A DNA stretch of 64,000 nucleotides, taken from NCBI GenBank assembly GCA_023248995.1, contig JAHFDN010000002.1, forward strand, positions 1-64,000, written 5' to 3'. Positions 25,644-33,060 of this stretch are shown piece after piece; positions within the stretch are counted from its first letter, which is position 1, and every line of letters begins with the position of its first letter. Source of the DNA: Candidatus Rokuibacteriota bacterium (GTDB lineage: Bacteria > Methylomirabilota > Methylomirabilia > Rokubacteriales > CSP1-6). Under the pieces are notes generated by a model. The model was not told where the DNA came from and made no database searches. It saw only the letters and a list, made by a program, of their open reading frames with translations. A program made the position numbers and the translations under genes.

Positions 25644-26619
25644 CTGGCTCTTGGTGAGCGCATGGGTATTGATGGTCGCTTCCGCGGAGGCCGGCGGGTC
25701 CTTCTACGGGGTGGAGCCCGGCGCGCGGGCCCAGATCGAGGGGAAGATCAGCGAGTGGGCCGTGCCGACGCCGCGGTTCGCGCGGGACCCCGCGCCCGCT
25801 CCGGACGGGAGCGTCTGGATCACGGTGATGTCCGCCGACAAGCTGGCCCGGTTCGACCCGGCGACGAGGCAGTTCAAGGAATACGGCCTGCCCGACGGCA
25901 CGCGCCCCCACGGGCTCTTCGTGGACTCGGCCGGTCTGGTCTGGTACACGGGCAACGGCAACGGGAAGATGGGGCGGCTCGATCCCGCCACGGGCCGGGT
26001 CAGCGAATACCCGGCGCCCTCCGGCGGGGATCCCCACACCCTCATCCAGGACGGGCAGGGGATCATCTGGTTCACCGTGATGTCGGGCGACCGGATCGGG
26101 CGCCTCGATCCGAGGACCGGGCAAATCACCGAGTACCCGGTCTCGGGCCGCCCGTACGGGATGACGCTCGACCGGCAGGGGAACGTTTGGTTCTGCGAGT
26201 TCGGCGGCAACAAACTGGGCCGGCTCGACCCGAAGAGCGGGAAGATCACGGAGGTGGCGATGCCCCGCGGCTCGGCGCCGCGCCGGATGGCGACGGCCCC
26301 TGACGGGACGATCTGGGTCACGCTCTACGGAAGCGGGAAGCTTCTCCGCCTGGATCCCGCGACGCTGGAGAGGAAAGAGTACGGCCTTCCGGCAGGCCCC
26401 GGGGCGGCCCCCTACGCCGTCACCGTGGACGGGGCCGGCGGGGTCTGGGTCAACGAGTTCTCCGCCGACACGATCGTGAGGCTGGACCCTCGAACCGAAA
26501 AGTTCCGTGTCTTCAAGATCCCCTCGCCGCACGCGGGCGTGAGGAAGATGATGGTGGACGCCCAAGGGCGGCTCTGGTACATGGGGAGCGGGAGCGGGAA
26601 GCTCGGGGTGATCGAGTGA
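25627..26619 (+). CDS. Exported beta-propeller protein, virginiamycin-B-lyase-like (Vgb/NHL type)
   Basis: 330 aa from ATG 25627, chosen because it gives a good signal peptide (RSWLLVSAWVLMVASAEAG). The mature protein is seven repeats of about 42 aa with the pattern DGSVWITVMSADKLARFDPATRQFKEY, that is W-(I/V/F)-T...G/LRLDP.T..EY. This is the streptogramin lyase/SMP-30-like propeller. Vgb-like proteins in soil bacteria are usually periplasmic and of unknown substrate; resistance should not be assumed. The gene overlaps the hypothetical gene upstream by 17 bases and ends an apparent operon. Confidence 0.85.
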   Translation: MDRTRSWLLVSAWVLMVASAEAGGSFYGVEPGARAQIEGKISEWAVPTPRFARDPAPAPDGSVWITVMSADKLARFDPATRQFKEYGLPDGTRPHGLFVDSAGLVWYTGNGNGKMGRLDPATGRVSEYPAPSGGDPHTLIQDGQGIIWFTVMSGDRIGRLDPRTGQITEYPVSGRPYGMTLDRQGNVWFCEFGGNKLGRLDPKSGKITEVAMPRGSAPRRMATAPDGTIWVTLYGSGKLLRLDPATLERKEYGLPAGPGAAPYAVTVDGAGGVWVNEFSADTIVRLDPRTEKFRVFKIPSPHAGVRKMMVDAQGRLWYMGSGSGKLGVIE

Positions 26620-26667
26620 CGCCGGGCCGCGGCGGCCGGTCGACATGAAGACCATGACGGAGTTCCT

Positions 26668-26701
26668 GGAAAGATCGTGAAACAAAGAACATTCTTTCCA
26701 A
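26668..26701. promoter_or_regulatory. Inverted repeat upstream of the RRM promoter
   Basis: TGGAAAGA and its complement TCTTTCCA flank about 18 AT-rich bases and end some seven bases before the -35 box of the RNA-binding-protein promoter. The position fits an activator or repressor site. The regulator is unknown. Confidence 0.4.
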
Positions 26702-26708
26702 GAAAATC

Positions 26709-26738
26709 TTGACAGGGTGGCGCGCCGGGAAGTAGGGT
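26709..26738 (+). promoter_or_regulatory. Promoter of the RRM gene / leader RNA
   Basis: A perfect -35 TTGACA (26709-26714), 18-base spacer and -10 TAGGGT (26733-26738) lie in an unusually AT-rich pocket. The predicted start near 26745 puts two perfect hairpins at the very 5' end of the transcript. Confidence 0.6.
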
Positions 26739-26744
26739 TAGGCA

Positions 26745-26822
26745 ACGCGCAAAGGGTTCGGGCCTTTGCGGCATTCTGGAGAGTGCCCTCAAAGATCGCG
26801 ACTCTTTGAGGGCTTTATTGCA
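26745..26822 (+). ncRNA. Structured leader or small RNA with two perfect hairpins ahead of the RRM gene
   Basis: Hairpin 1 is CGCAAAGG/CCTTTGCG (26748-26755 with 26763-26770, seven-base loop). Hairpin 2 is GCCCTCAAAGA/TCTTTGAGGGC (26785-26795 with 26803-26813, seven-base loop) followed by TTTATT. Hairpin 2 looks like an intrinsic terminator with a short T tract, so the unit is either an independent RNA of about 75 nt or an attenuator controlling the RNA-binding protein 85 bases downstream. A third G/C hairpin (GGGGG-TGA-CCCCC) follows at 26826-26838. No reading frame explains these repeats. Confidence 0.55.
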
Positions 26823-26904
26823 TCAGGGGGTGACCCCCCCCATCGCCGCCTGTGAGCCGAGGCGGAGTTTCGGACTCGGTCCTGTTCGCGGCACGGAGGA
26901 TGTG

Positions 26905-27237
26905 ATGCCCGCAAAGTTGTTTGTCGGAAACCTCTCCTTCCAGGCCACGGAAGAGGATCTCCGCGAGCTCTTCCAGCAGGCGGGAACCGTGGAGTCGGTG
27001 AGGATCGTGACCGACCAGTTCACGGGGCGGCCGAGAGGCTTCGGCTTCGTGGAGATGTCCACGAAGGAGGAAGCGACGAAAGCGATCGAGATGCTGAACG
27101 GTCGCCTGTTCCGTGACCGCAATCTGGTGGTGGACGAAGCGCGTCCCCAGCCCCAGCGGGGCACCGGCGGCCCGCGGGGTGACCGGGGGGGTGGTCCCCG
27201 CGGGGGCGGCGGCGGCGGGGGCGGCTGGCGGCGATAG
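26905..27237 (+). CDS. RRM RNA-binding protein with glycine-rich tail
   Basis: 110 aa from ATG 26905, preceded by GGAGGA. The earlier track start lies in the structured leader. One RNA recognition motif fills residues 3-77: RNP2 is LFVGNL and RNP1 is RGFGFVEM. A glycine/arginine tail (GGGPRGGGGGGGGWRR) follows. These small bacterial RRM proteins resemble the cyanobacterial cold-induced Rbp family and bind single-stranded RNA, often under stress. The long structured leader suggests post-transcriptional or autogenous control. The gene is monocistronic, with a strong terminator 9 bases after the stop. Confidence 0.92.
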   Translation: MPAKLFVGNLSFQATEEDLRELFQQAGTVESVRIVTDQFTGRPRGFGFVEMSTKEEATKAIEMLNGRLFRDRNLVVDEARPQPQRGTGGPRGDRGGGPRGGGGGGGGWRR

Positions 27238-27246
27238 GCTAGAACG

Positions 27247-27278
27247 CCCGGAGAGGAGCACCCCTCTCCGGGTTTTTT
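27247..27278 (+). terminator. Rho-independent terminator of the RRM gene
   Basis: Ten-base stem CCCGGAGAGG/CCTCTCCGGG with a six-base loop and an uninterrupted run of six T. It is the clearest intrinsic terminator in the window. Confidence 0.9.
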
Positions 27279-27282
27279 CTTG

Positions 27283-27310
27283 TTGACAAATACTAAACAG
27301 GAGTTGATAT
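27283..27310 (+). promoter_or_regulatory. Promoter of the radical SAM gene
   Basis: TTGACA (27283-27288) and TGATAT (27305-27310) with a 16-base spacer, directly after the RRM terminator. Transcription would start at about the ATG at 27316, giving a leaderless message. Confidence 0.55.
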
Positions 27311-27315
27311 TTCTT

Positions 27316-28314
27316 ATGGAACCCACGATGGACCGCGCCTGGGGGGGCCCCGCGTTCGACTATCTGCCCGTCCCGACGGAACGGCGGGGGCAAATCCTCC
27401 ACCCATTTGCGATTCCCTGCATGCAGGGGGTCCTCGCCCTCAACGTGACCCGGGGCTGCGCCCACGCCTGCGTGTACTGCTATGCCCGGGCCTACTCGGG
27501 AGCCCCGCCGCGGGGCCAGCTCATGGTTTACGAAAATCTTCCCGCGCGCCTCGAGGCGGAGCTGGCCCGGATGCGCCGGCTCCCGCGTGCCGTGAGTCTC
27601 TGTACGGCCACCGATCCCTTTCAGCCCTTTGCTTCGCTTCTGGCCGTGACCTGGCAGGCGGCCGAGCTCCTCCTCCGACGGGACATCACGGTCACGTTCC
27701 TGACAAAGGGATTCATCCCCGACGAGTTCGTCTCCCTCTTCGCGCGGTTCCCGGATCTCGTGCGGGCCCGCATCGGCCTGCTCTCCCTCGACCCCCGGTA
27801 CCACCGGACCTTCGAACCCGGCGCGGCCCCACCCGACGTCAGGCTGGAGAACCTCCGGCGCCTTCGCGCGGCCGGCATCCGTGCCGGGGTCCGCCACGAT
27901 CCGGTGATTCCGGGGGTGACCGACCGCACGGAGGATCTCGACCGCCTCTTCAGGGCGCTCGGGGAAGCGGGGATCACGAGCGTGGATGTGGGGCACCTCT
28001 ACATCCGGCCGGGCATCGCCCAGCTCCTGAAGGACGAGCTGCCGCCCGAGGTGTCGCGCCCGCTCCTCCGCCAGTTTAGGAGCGGGCCGGTCGAGGAAGT
28101 GGCGGCGTCGGCCCACACTCAGCTCCTTCCCCCCGAGCTCCGAGTGCGGAGTTTCTTCAAGGTGACCCGGGCCGCGCGGGAGCACGGGATCGTCCCCATC
28201 CTTTGCCGCTGCAAGAATCCCGATATCCGATCCGACCGCTGCCAGGGCTCCCGGGACCTGGCCTATCCGCCGCCCGCCCGCCGCGCCCGGCAGCTCGCCC
28301 TCGCCCTGGGCTGA
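27316..28314 (+). CDS. Radical SAM protein, spore-photoproduct-lyase-related (SPL/MJ0683 type)
   Basis: 332 aa from ATG 27316. The track start TTG 27280 lies within the promoter. The cluster motif is CAHACVYCYARAY (C-x3-C-x2-C), followed by a SPL-like region with YENLPARLEAELARM and SLCTATDPFQPFA. LSLDPRYHRTFEPGA... and a C-terminal CRCKNPDIRSDRCQG add four more cysteines that could bind a second cluster or zinc. The family is annotated Rv2578c-like or SPL-like and its reaction is unknown; it is not a bona fide spore lyase. Monocistronic between a terminator and the tetR promoter. Confidence 0.85.
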   Translation: MEPTMDRAWGGPAFDYLPVPTERRGQILHPFAIPCMQGVLALNVTRGCAHACVYCYARAYSGAPPRGQLMVYENLPARLEAELARMRRLPRAVSLCTATDPFQPFASLLAVTWQAAELLLRRDITVTFLTKGFIPDEFVSLFARFPDLVRARIGLLSLDPRYHRTFEPGAAPPDVRLENLRRLRAAGIRAGVRHDPVIPGVTDRTEDLDRLFRALGEAGITSVDVGHLYIRPGIAQLLKDELPPEVSRPLLRQFRSGPVEEVAASAHTQLLPPELRVRSFFKVTRAAREHGIVPILCRCKNPDIRSDRCQGSRDLAYPPPARRARQLALALG

Positions 28315-28333
28315 GCCGCTTTTTTCCGGCTGG

Positions 28334-28377
28334 TTGACAGAACGATCGTTCGTCCTTCATAATACGAACGATCGTGC
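28334..28377 (+). promoter_or_regulatory. tetR promoter with two palindromic operators
   Basis: TTGACA (28334-28339) and CATAAT (28358-28363), 18-base spacer. Operator 1, GAACGATCGTTC (28340-28351), fills the spacer. Operator 2, CGAACGATCGTGCG (28365-28378), covers the start site and start codon. Their shared ACGATCGT cores are 26 bases apart. This is the usual layout for a self-repressing TetR regulator. Confidence 0.75.
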
Positions 28378-29087
28378 GACATTCTTCCACCAGACCCGTT
28401 GCCGGGGCGCGCCGCTTCCGGCGCTTCACCGTTCACGGCGAGCAGACACGCCAGGAGATCCTGGAGGTCGCTGTGAACCTCGGCTCGGCTGAAGGCCTCG
28501 AAGGTCTGACCATCGGTCGCCTCGCCCGGGAACTCCAGATGAGCAAAAGCGGGCTGTTCGCCCACTTCGGCTCGAAGGAAGAACTCCAGCTTGCCGCCGT
28601 CGATGTCGCGCGAGCGATCTTCGTGGACAAAGTGATGGAGCGGGCGCTCGCCGCCCCGCCGGGCATCGCCCGCCTTCGGGCGATGCTCGAGGCGTGGGTC
28701 GCCTACGTGGAGCGGAGCGTCTTCAAGGGGGGCTGCTTCTTCGCCGCGGCGTCGGCCGAGTGCGACGGTCGCCCCGGTCGGGTGCGCGATCAGGTGGCGA
28801 GGCTGACCCGGTCGTGGCTCGATGCGCTCGAGGCGGAGATCCGCCAGGCCCGCTCACTGTTGCAACTGCGTTCGCGGACCAACCCCGAGCAGCTGGCGTT
28901 CGAGGTGCACGCCCTCGTCCAGGAGGCCAACTGGGCCTACCAGTTGCTGCGCGAAAAGCGCGTCTTCGAGCGGGCGAGGGAAGGGATTCGGCATCGCCTC
29001 GAGCGCGCCGCGACGCGCAGAGGGCTCCGGCAGCTGCGGGATCGGCGGGCGGCTTCAAGGACGACGAGGAACGCGAGGGGCAGGTAA
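28374..29087 (+). CDS. TetR/AcrR-family repressor
   Basis: 237 aa. The N-terminal helix-turn-helix is EQTRQEILEVAVNLGSAEGLEGLTIGRLARELQMSKSGLFAHFGSKEEL, an excellent TetR domain. The C-terminal domain has a conserved cysteine in FKGGCFFAAASAECDGRPG, which resembles the YdeS-type TetR ligand domain. Start GTG 28374 lies inside operator 2 and only 10 bases after the -10 box. The message would therefore have almost no leader. It probably represses itself and the small membrane protein 22 bases downstream. Confidence 0.9.
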   Translation: MRHSSTRPVAGARRFRRFTVHGEQTRQEILEVAVNLGSAEGLEGLTIGRLARELQMSKSGLFAHFGSKEELQLAAVDVARAIFVDKVMERALAAPPGIARLRAMLEAWVAYVERSVFKGGCFFAAASAECDGRPGRVRDQVARLTRSWLDALEAEIRQARSLLQLRSRTNPEQLAFEVHALVQEANWAYQLLREKRVFERAREGIRHRLERAATRRGLRQLRDRRAASRTTRNARGR

Positions 29088-29109
29088 CCGAAAAGGGGGA
29101 TGCCACACC

Positions 29110-29520
29110 ATGAGCGCTCACCGCACCGCGTCCAGTCTTCTCCGGCGTGCCCTCCAGGCCAACGGCGCCTTCTCGGCGCTGTCCGGCGTCGTCCTCATCG
29201 TGGCCGCCGAGCCGTTGTCGGCGGTCCTCGGCCTCGGGATGCCGGCCATCCTGATCGGGATAGGCGCAGGCCTCTTGGTCTACGCCGCCGTCCTGTTTCG
29301 TAATGCCCTGGGCGCGACGATCAACGAGGCAGAGGCCCTCCTGGCGGTGATCCTGGACGCGGCCTGGGTCGCGGGAAGCCTGGTCCTGATCCTGGCCGGT
29401 CGCTTGAGCGTCGTCGGCAACTGGATGGTTGCCATCATCGCCGACATCGTCTTGCTCTTCGCGGTTCTTCAGTTCTACGCCCTCCGCAGGATCCGAAAGG
29501 GGCGGGCCGCTTCCGCGTAG
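29110..29520 (+). CDS. Small four-helix membrane protein
   Basis: 136 aa from ATG 29110; the 232-aa track ORF begins in a shadow of tetR. Four hydrophobic segments (about residues 20-37, 42-62, 75-97 and 102-122) make it a short integral membrane protein. I do not recognise a family with certainty; it resembles small SPW/DoxX-like or hypothetical four-TM proteins encoded with TetR regulators. As the only gene downstream of tetR, it is the likely regulated target, possibly for export or membrane response to an organic ligand. Confidence 0.75.
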   Translation: MSAHRTASSLLRRALQANGAFSALSGVVLIVAAEPLSAVLGLGMPAILIGIGAGLLVYAAVLFRNALGATINEAEALLAVILDAAWVAGSLVLILAGRLSVVGNWMVAIIADIVLLFAVLQFYALRRIRKGRAASA

Positions 29521-29565
29521 GCCGCTTCACGTCTGGGCGCGCCGGTGAGCAGCGCGACCCGTCCC

Positions 29566-31857
29566 TCACTCCTCGTTGAGCGCCAGCTGGGCGGGGCTTG
29601 GCTCCTCCGCCTCCTCTTCGACGGGAACAAGCCTGTCCTGTTGGATCAGCGGCCGGAAACGCTCCCACAGCTCCCTGAGCTTCGCCTGGTAATACTCGAC
29701 GTTCTCGTCCGGCGCGGTCGGGTCCCACCGGGTGGTCAGCTTGGCAACCTCGTTGACTTTCACCTTGAGCCCCTGGCCGGTGACGTAGTAGGAGACCTGA
29801 TCTCCCGGCTGATACGGCCGCTCGGATTGCATCGCCAATTCGTACGGGGCCGAGGGATTCCGCTTCCCGGTCCGGACCTTCTCGCGGTAGGTCTCCAGCG
29901 AGTCCTGGAGCGTCTCGGTTTTCATGAACTGCTTGACCGGGATCCGGTGGGCGGCGAAGTCGTCGAGGTAGCGCTCGACGAGCGTGGGGATCTCGGCCCG
30001 CCGGCCGCTCAAGAGCAGCCGGAACATCTCCTCCATCCACCTCCGCTGGAAGAGCTCGAGGCCGCGCGAGCGGAGGCCCGAGCCTTTGATCGTGAGCCGC
30101 CCGGCGCCGTCGAGGAGCACGTAGTTCTTCATCTTGTAGCTGAACATCGCGGGGTAGCGCCCGTCCAGCTCCAGACTGATCCCCGGCACGAGCCCCCGGG
30201 AGATCTCCGCCACGAGCGCTTCTTCTTGCGACGGGTCTCGCACGGCGGGGGGAGCCACGAAGTAGATCCCGTCGGTATCAATCTCGATGACCGTGGCGTC
30301 GCGGGCCCTGAGGGTGTCCACGATCTGCCGGATCAGCCGCCGCCCCTCGGCGGTGACCCGGTTGGCGGCGTCGAAGTCGTTCCAGTGGCCCATTGAGAAC
30401 CCGAGATACCCGTAAAAGGAATTGATCAGGATCTTGAACGTCTGCTGAAGAGCGCCGGCGTAGGCCCGCTCCTCCGCCGTGGGCGCCTCGCGCGCGAGCA
30501 CCTTCGCCTGGAGCCTGAACTCTCTCAGGTCTCGGAGCAGGAGGGGAAGAATCCCCAAAGCGTCCTTCGAGGGGAAGATATTGAAGGTGAGCATGAGGGA
30601 CGGATAGAGGGACGCCACGTCCACGTGAAGGACGCGGTGGGCAACGCCTTGCTGGAACACCGCCGTGTAGCCGCCGGCCACGGGGGAGCCGGCCGAGGGC
30701 GCGGGCACGGCGCGGCGGCGGTGGAGGTGCTCCCTCAGGACGAGCGCGTCAATCTTGGTGGCGTTGCCCTTGAGAATCACGCTCTGGTAGTCAAACGGGA
30801 ACATCTGGGCCTGGACGAAGTAGGATTGCGAGAGGACCCGCCCAACGCCGAGGGTCTCCCGGACGTCGTCAAGCGCGTAGGCCATGAGGCGCTCGGGGTC
30901 CTCCCGGAAGACCCGCGGGATGTCGTGGGCCGGGAGGTAGGTCCTGTCGGGGGGGGCCAACCCAAAATGCCGAGCCACTTCTTTCAAGCCGTAGGACGGC
31001 AGGTCCCGGGCGCCGACGTCGTAGTGCTGGACGAGGATCCACGTGTCCACGATGTGGCGGCCGGCGATCTGGTAGCGGCGATAGCTGATGGCACGCTCCG
31101 CCACCTGCATGCGGGACGGATGGCCCCGGAGCGGGGAGCCGTCCCGCCCCCACAAGAGCTCGATGCCGAGCCGTCTGGCCCGCGCCTCCATGTACTCGAG
31201 GTCGAAGCGGAAGATGTTGTGACCCTCGATGACGTCGGGGTCGCGCTCGCGGATCAGCCGGGAGCACTCCTCCAGCATCTCGGGCTCGGAGCAGGCGGCC
31301 CCCGAGATCACGTGCTCCCACCCGGTGGAGTCGGCGAGCGCGATCGCGATGATCCGATCCGAGGCGCGCGCGGCGTGAGGGAACTCAAAGCCCTCGGCCG
31401 TCAGGACCTCGATGTCGAGCGCCAGCCGGCGGAGATCGGAGAACGCCAGGCCCAGGAAGGAGGTCTTGCCCGTGAGCAGGAGGAACTGGAGGACGGCATC
31501 GTTGAAGAAGCGATAGGGCGCCTCAGGAGCCGTCGAGCCCCTGCCCGAGGCTTTCTGGCAGTGGTCCCTCGCCTTGGCCGCGGTCGCCCAGGACGGGAAT
31601 CTCGCCAGCCACCGGTACGCTCCCGGGCCTTCGAGCGGGGCGACCTCGGCCTCGCCCTTCCAGTTCTGGAGCAGGTCCGGGTCGGCCAGGAGGAGGAACG
31701 GCGCGAAAGGCTCGGCGCGCGAGACCAGGCGACCCCCCTCGCGCTGGAACACCCGGATCTTGTCCCCCTCTTCGAGCTCGAACGCGACGAGGCCGACGGT
31801 CTGGTCGTGGCCGAAGAGGAGGGCGTTTTCCTGAAACGGAAGGGCGGGCAAGCCCAC
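29566..31857 (-). CDS. Family B DNA polymerase (Pol II / archaeal-type)
   Basis: 763 aa. The 3'-5' exonuclease is complete: Exo I LALDIE (148-150), Exo II EGHNIFRFD (211-219) and Exo III YALDD (327-331). The polymerase has motif A DVASLYPS (413-420), motif B KILINSFYG (475-483), motif C DTDG (527-530) and the KMKNY DNA-binding motif. It is close to the size of E. coli Pol II (PolB). The role is probably repair or translesion bypass. The GTG start at 31857 abuts repeat copy 2 directly, so the element has replaced or moved the original promoter and no Shine-Dalgarno is visible. Confidence 0.95.
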   Translation of the reverse strand: MGLPALPFQENALLFGHDQTVGLVAFELEEGDKIRVFQREGGRLVSRAEPFAPFLLLADPDLLQNWKGEAEVAPLEGPGAYRWLARFPSWATAAKARDHCQKASGRGSTAPEAPYRFFNDAVLQFLLLTGKTSFLGLAFSDLRRLALDIEVLTAEGFEFPHAARASDRIIAIALADSTGWEHVISGAACSEPEMLEECSRLIRERDPDVIEGHNIFRFDLEYMEARARRLGIELLWGRDGSPLRGHPSRMQVAERAISYRRYQIAGRHIVDTWILVQHYDVGARDLPSYGLKEVARHFGLAPPDRTYLPAHDIPRVFREDPERLMAYALDDVRETLGVGRVLSQSYFVQAQMFPFDYQSVILKGNATKIDALVLREHLHRRRAVPAPSAGSPVAGGYTAVFQQGVAHRVLHVDVASLYPSLMLTFNIFPSKDALGILPLLLRDLREFRLQAKVLAREAPTAEERAYAGALQQTFKILINSFYGYLGFSMGHWNDFDAANRVTAEGRRLIRQIVDTLRARDATVIEIDTDGIYFVAPPAVRDPSQEEALVAEISRGLVPGISLELDGRYPAMFSYKMKNYVLLDGAGRLTIKGSGLRSRGLELFQRRWMEEMFRLLLSGRRAEIPTLVERYLDDFAAHRIPVKQFMKTETLQDSLETYREKVRTGKRNPSAPYELAMQSERPYQPGDQVSYYVTGQGLKVKVNEVAKLTTRWDPTAPDENVEYYQAKLRELWERFRPLIQQDRLVPVEEEAEEPSPAQLALNEE

Positions 31858-32091
31858 TAGTGTTCTGTCTGTAAAGTCATATGAACGAGAGCTGAAGGGC
31901 CAGCGGGTGGCGCAGCGAGCGGGGGGCCCCGCGGCGCGGAGCGGACCGCCTCTGGGCTGCCGGCGTTCGGCATGAGCAGATACGGCGGAGACAAGGCGCC
32001 GGCCACGCGGGAGCGACCACCGCGGGGCTGCTCGCGGCGACAGGCCCTGCTGGCCATCCTAACGGAACGCGACATACCGGGCGGAACACTA
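31858..32091. mobile_element. Non-autonomous IS630-like element (MITE), full-length copy 2
   Basis: 230-base element (31860-32089) with GTGTTCTGTC at the left and GGCGGAACAC at the right, flanked by TA on both sides within CTAG. It is nearly identical along its length to copy 3 and carries no gene. The left end borders the polB start codon. The right end supplies CTA, read on the minus strand as the TAG stop codon of the TPR gene. Confidence 0.8.
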
Positions 32092-32574
32092 GTTCAGCAT
32101 GCCCAGGAGCCGGTGGAGCTCCTTGCGCGCGAGCACGTACCCCGGCTCCAACGTGAGCGCCGCCTTGATCTCGCCGATCGCTTCCTGGATCTTGCCCTGC
32201 TTGACGTACACGCGGCTCAAGTTGAAGTGGGGGTAGTGCCGCGGCTCGTAGCGCTTGGCGGTCATGGCCTTCCCGAACCACGGAATCGCTTCCTCGTGAC
32301 GCCCGAGCTCGATGAGGTACGCGCCGATGTCGTTATAGGGGTTGCCGAAGGTGGGGTCCACCTCGATCGCCCGCTTGCATTCGACGATGGCCGTCTCGTA
32401 CTCGCCCTTGAAGCTCCAGGCCCAGCCGCGGAAGGTGTGCGCCTCGGCGGTCGGCATGATCTCGATGGACCGGGAGTAGTACTCGATGGCGGCGTCGAGG
32501 TCCCCGTTCGTCTGGGCCTCGTACCCCTTCTGGAAGTAGCGCTGGGCCTGCTCGGCCGTACTCTCTTCGTCCAC
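32089..32574 (-). CDS. Tetratricopeptide-repeat protein
   Basis: 161 aa made of about four TPR units of 34 residues, for example AQRYFQKGYEAQTNGDLDAAIEYYSRSIEIMP, AHTFRGWAWSFKGEYETAIVECKRAIEVDP and PHFNLSRVYVKQGKIQEAIGEIKAALTLEP. There is no signal peptide or other domain, so it is a cytosolic protein-protein interaction scaffold of unknown partner. The stop codon TAG is contributed by the CTAG border of repeat copy 2, so the original C-terminus may have been different. Confidence 0.85.
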   Translation of the reverse strand: MDEESTAEQAQRYFQKGYEAQTNGDLDAAIEYYSRSIEIMPTAEAHTFRGWAWSFKGEYETAIVECKRAIEVDPTFGNPYNDIGAYLIELGRHEEAIPWFGKAMTAKRYEPRHYPHFNLSRVYVKQGKIQEAIGEIKAALTLEPGYVLARKELHRLLGMLN

Positions 32575-32580
32575 GCTCGC

Positions 32581-32794
32581 CTACTCGCTCGACGCGGCCT
32601 CGAGCGTCCTCCGGTACAGGCTCTCGGACACCAGGCCCACGAGCCGGCGCCCGCCGTTGACGACGACGGTGGGGACCGCCCTCACGCCGTCTCGGGTGAC
32701 CGCCTCTTCGTAATCCCGGAGCACCCACGGCCGCCGGGTAACACCAGGGTCACAGGTAGTCCGCGTATTCGATGATTCTGAGGGACCGACTCAT
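32581..32794 (-). pseudogene. Decayed DsbA/FrnE-like thioredoxin-fold gene with TGA at the CxxC motif
   Basis: Not in the ORF track. From ATG 32794 the frame reads MSRSLRIIEYADYL, then TGA, then PWCYPAA. This is the N-terminus of a DsbA-family oxidoreductase (family pattern YxDYxCPWCY) with TGA at the first Cys. After about 22 codons the frame shifts to VLRDYEEAVTRDGVRAVPTVVVNGGRRLVGLVSESLYRRTLEAASSE ending at TAG 32581. That is the C-terminal thioredoxin-fold end with its cis-Pro (VPT). The middle of the protein, about 120-150 residues, is missing. The gene is a deletion remnant. The TGA could be a selenocysteine codon from its functional past or a nonsense mutation. Confidence 0.6.
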
Positions 32795-32886
32795 CGCCGC
32801 GCCTTCGCTGGGATTGTACTCCGTGGCGGGGTGGGGGTCAACGAAGGGCCGCTTGCGGGACCCCGGGGTTCGGGTATGCTTATCGG

Positions 32887-33057
32887 GTGCGCCTCAAACA
32901 GATCGCGGGGCTTCGTCCGGCGACGGTCCTCGGGGGCTCTCCCGGGGTTGTGACGCTTCCCAACGTGACCCCGGGCGCGGCGGTGACGATGACGGGACGG
33001 CTCGACCGGCTCGAGGGGGCCGGGCCGTGTCCAGCGATGGTGCTCCTCCACGGGTGA
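32887..33057 (+). pseudogene. N-terminal remnant of a dienelactone-hydrolase-like gene
   Basis: Not in the ORF track (56 aa). From GTG 32887 the frame reads VVTLPNVTPGAAVTMTGRLDRLEGAGPCPAMVLLHG and stops at TGA. This matches the start of dienelactone hydrolase-type alpha/beta hydrolases, where the strand ends in VLLHGCGG. The sequence stops right after LHG and changes to the HtrA-like gene 3 bases later, so the rest has been lost. TATGCT is six bases before the GTG, meaning the remnant still has its promoter, which may now drive the downstream gene. Confidence 0.5.
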
Positions 33058-33060
33058 GAC

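Noticed and set aside
25627-26619. Streptogramin resistance gene
   Set aside because: The protein has the Vgb-like propeller repeats but a signal peptide and no supporting context. Most such proteins in environmental bacteria are not lyases for the drug.
31857-32281. Arg/Pro-rich ORFs running through the repeat elements (for example 31857-32075 and 31877-32281 minus, 43016-43330 minus)
   Set aside because: Non-coding repeat sequence translated by chance. The frames exist only because of high GC, and no transposase or other protein motif is present.
32743-32755. TGA in the DsbA-like remnant as proof of selenocysteine use
   Set aside because: The gene is a deletion remnant with a frameshift, no SECIS-like hairpin of the right spacing is evident, and no Sel genes are in the window. 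Kept only as a testable idea.
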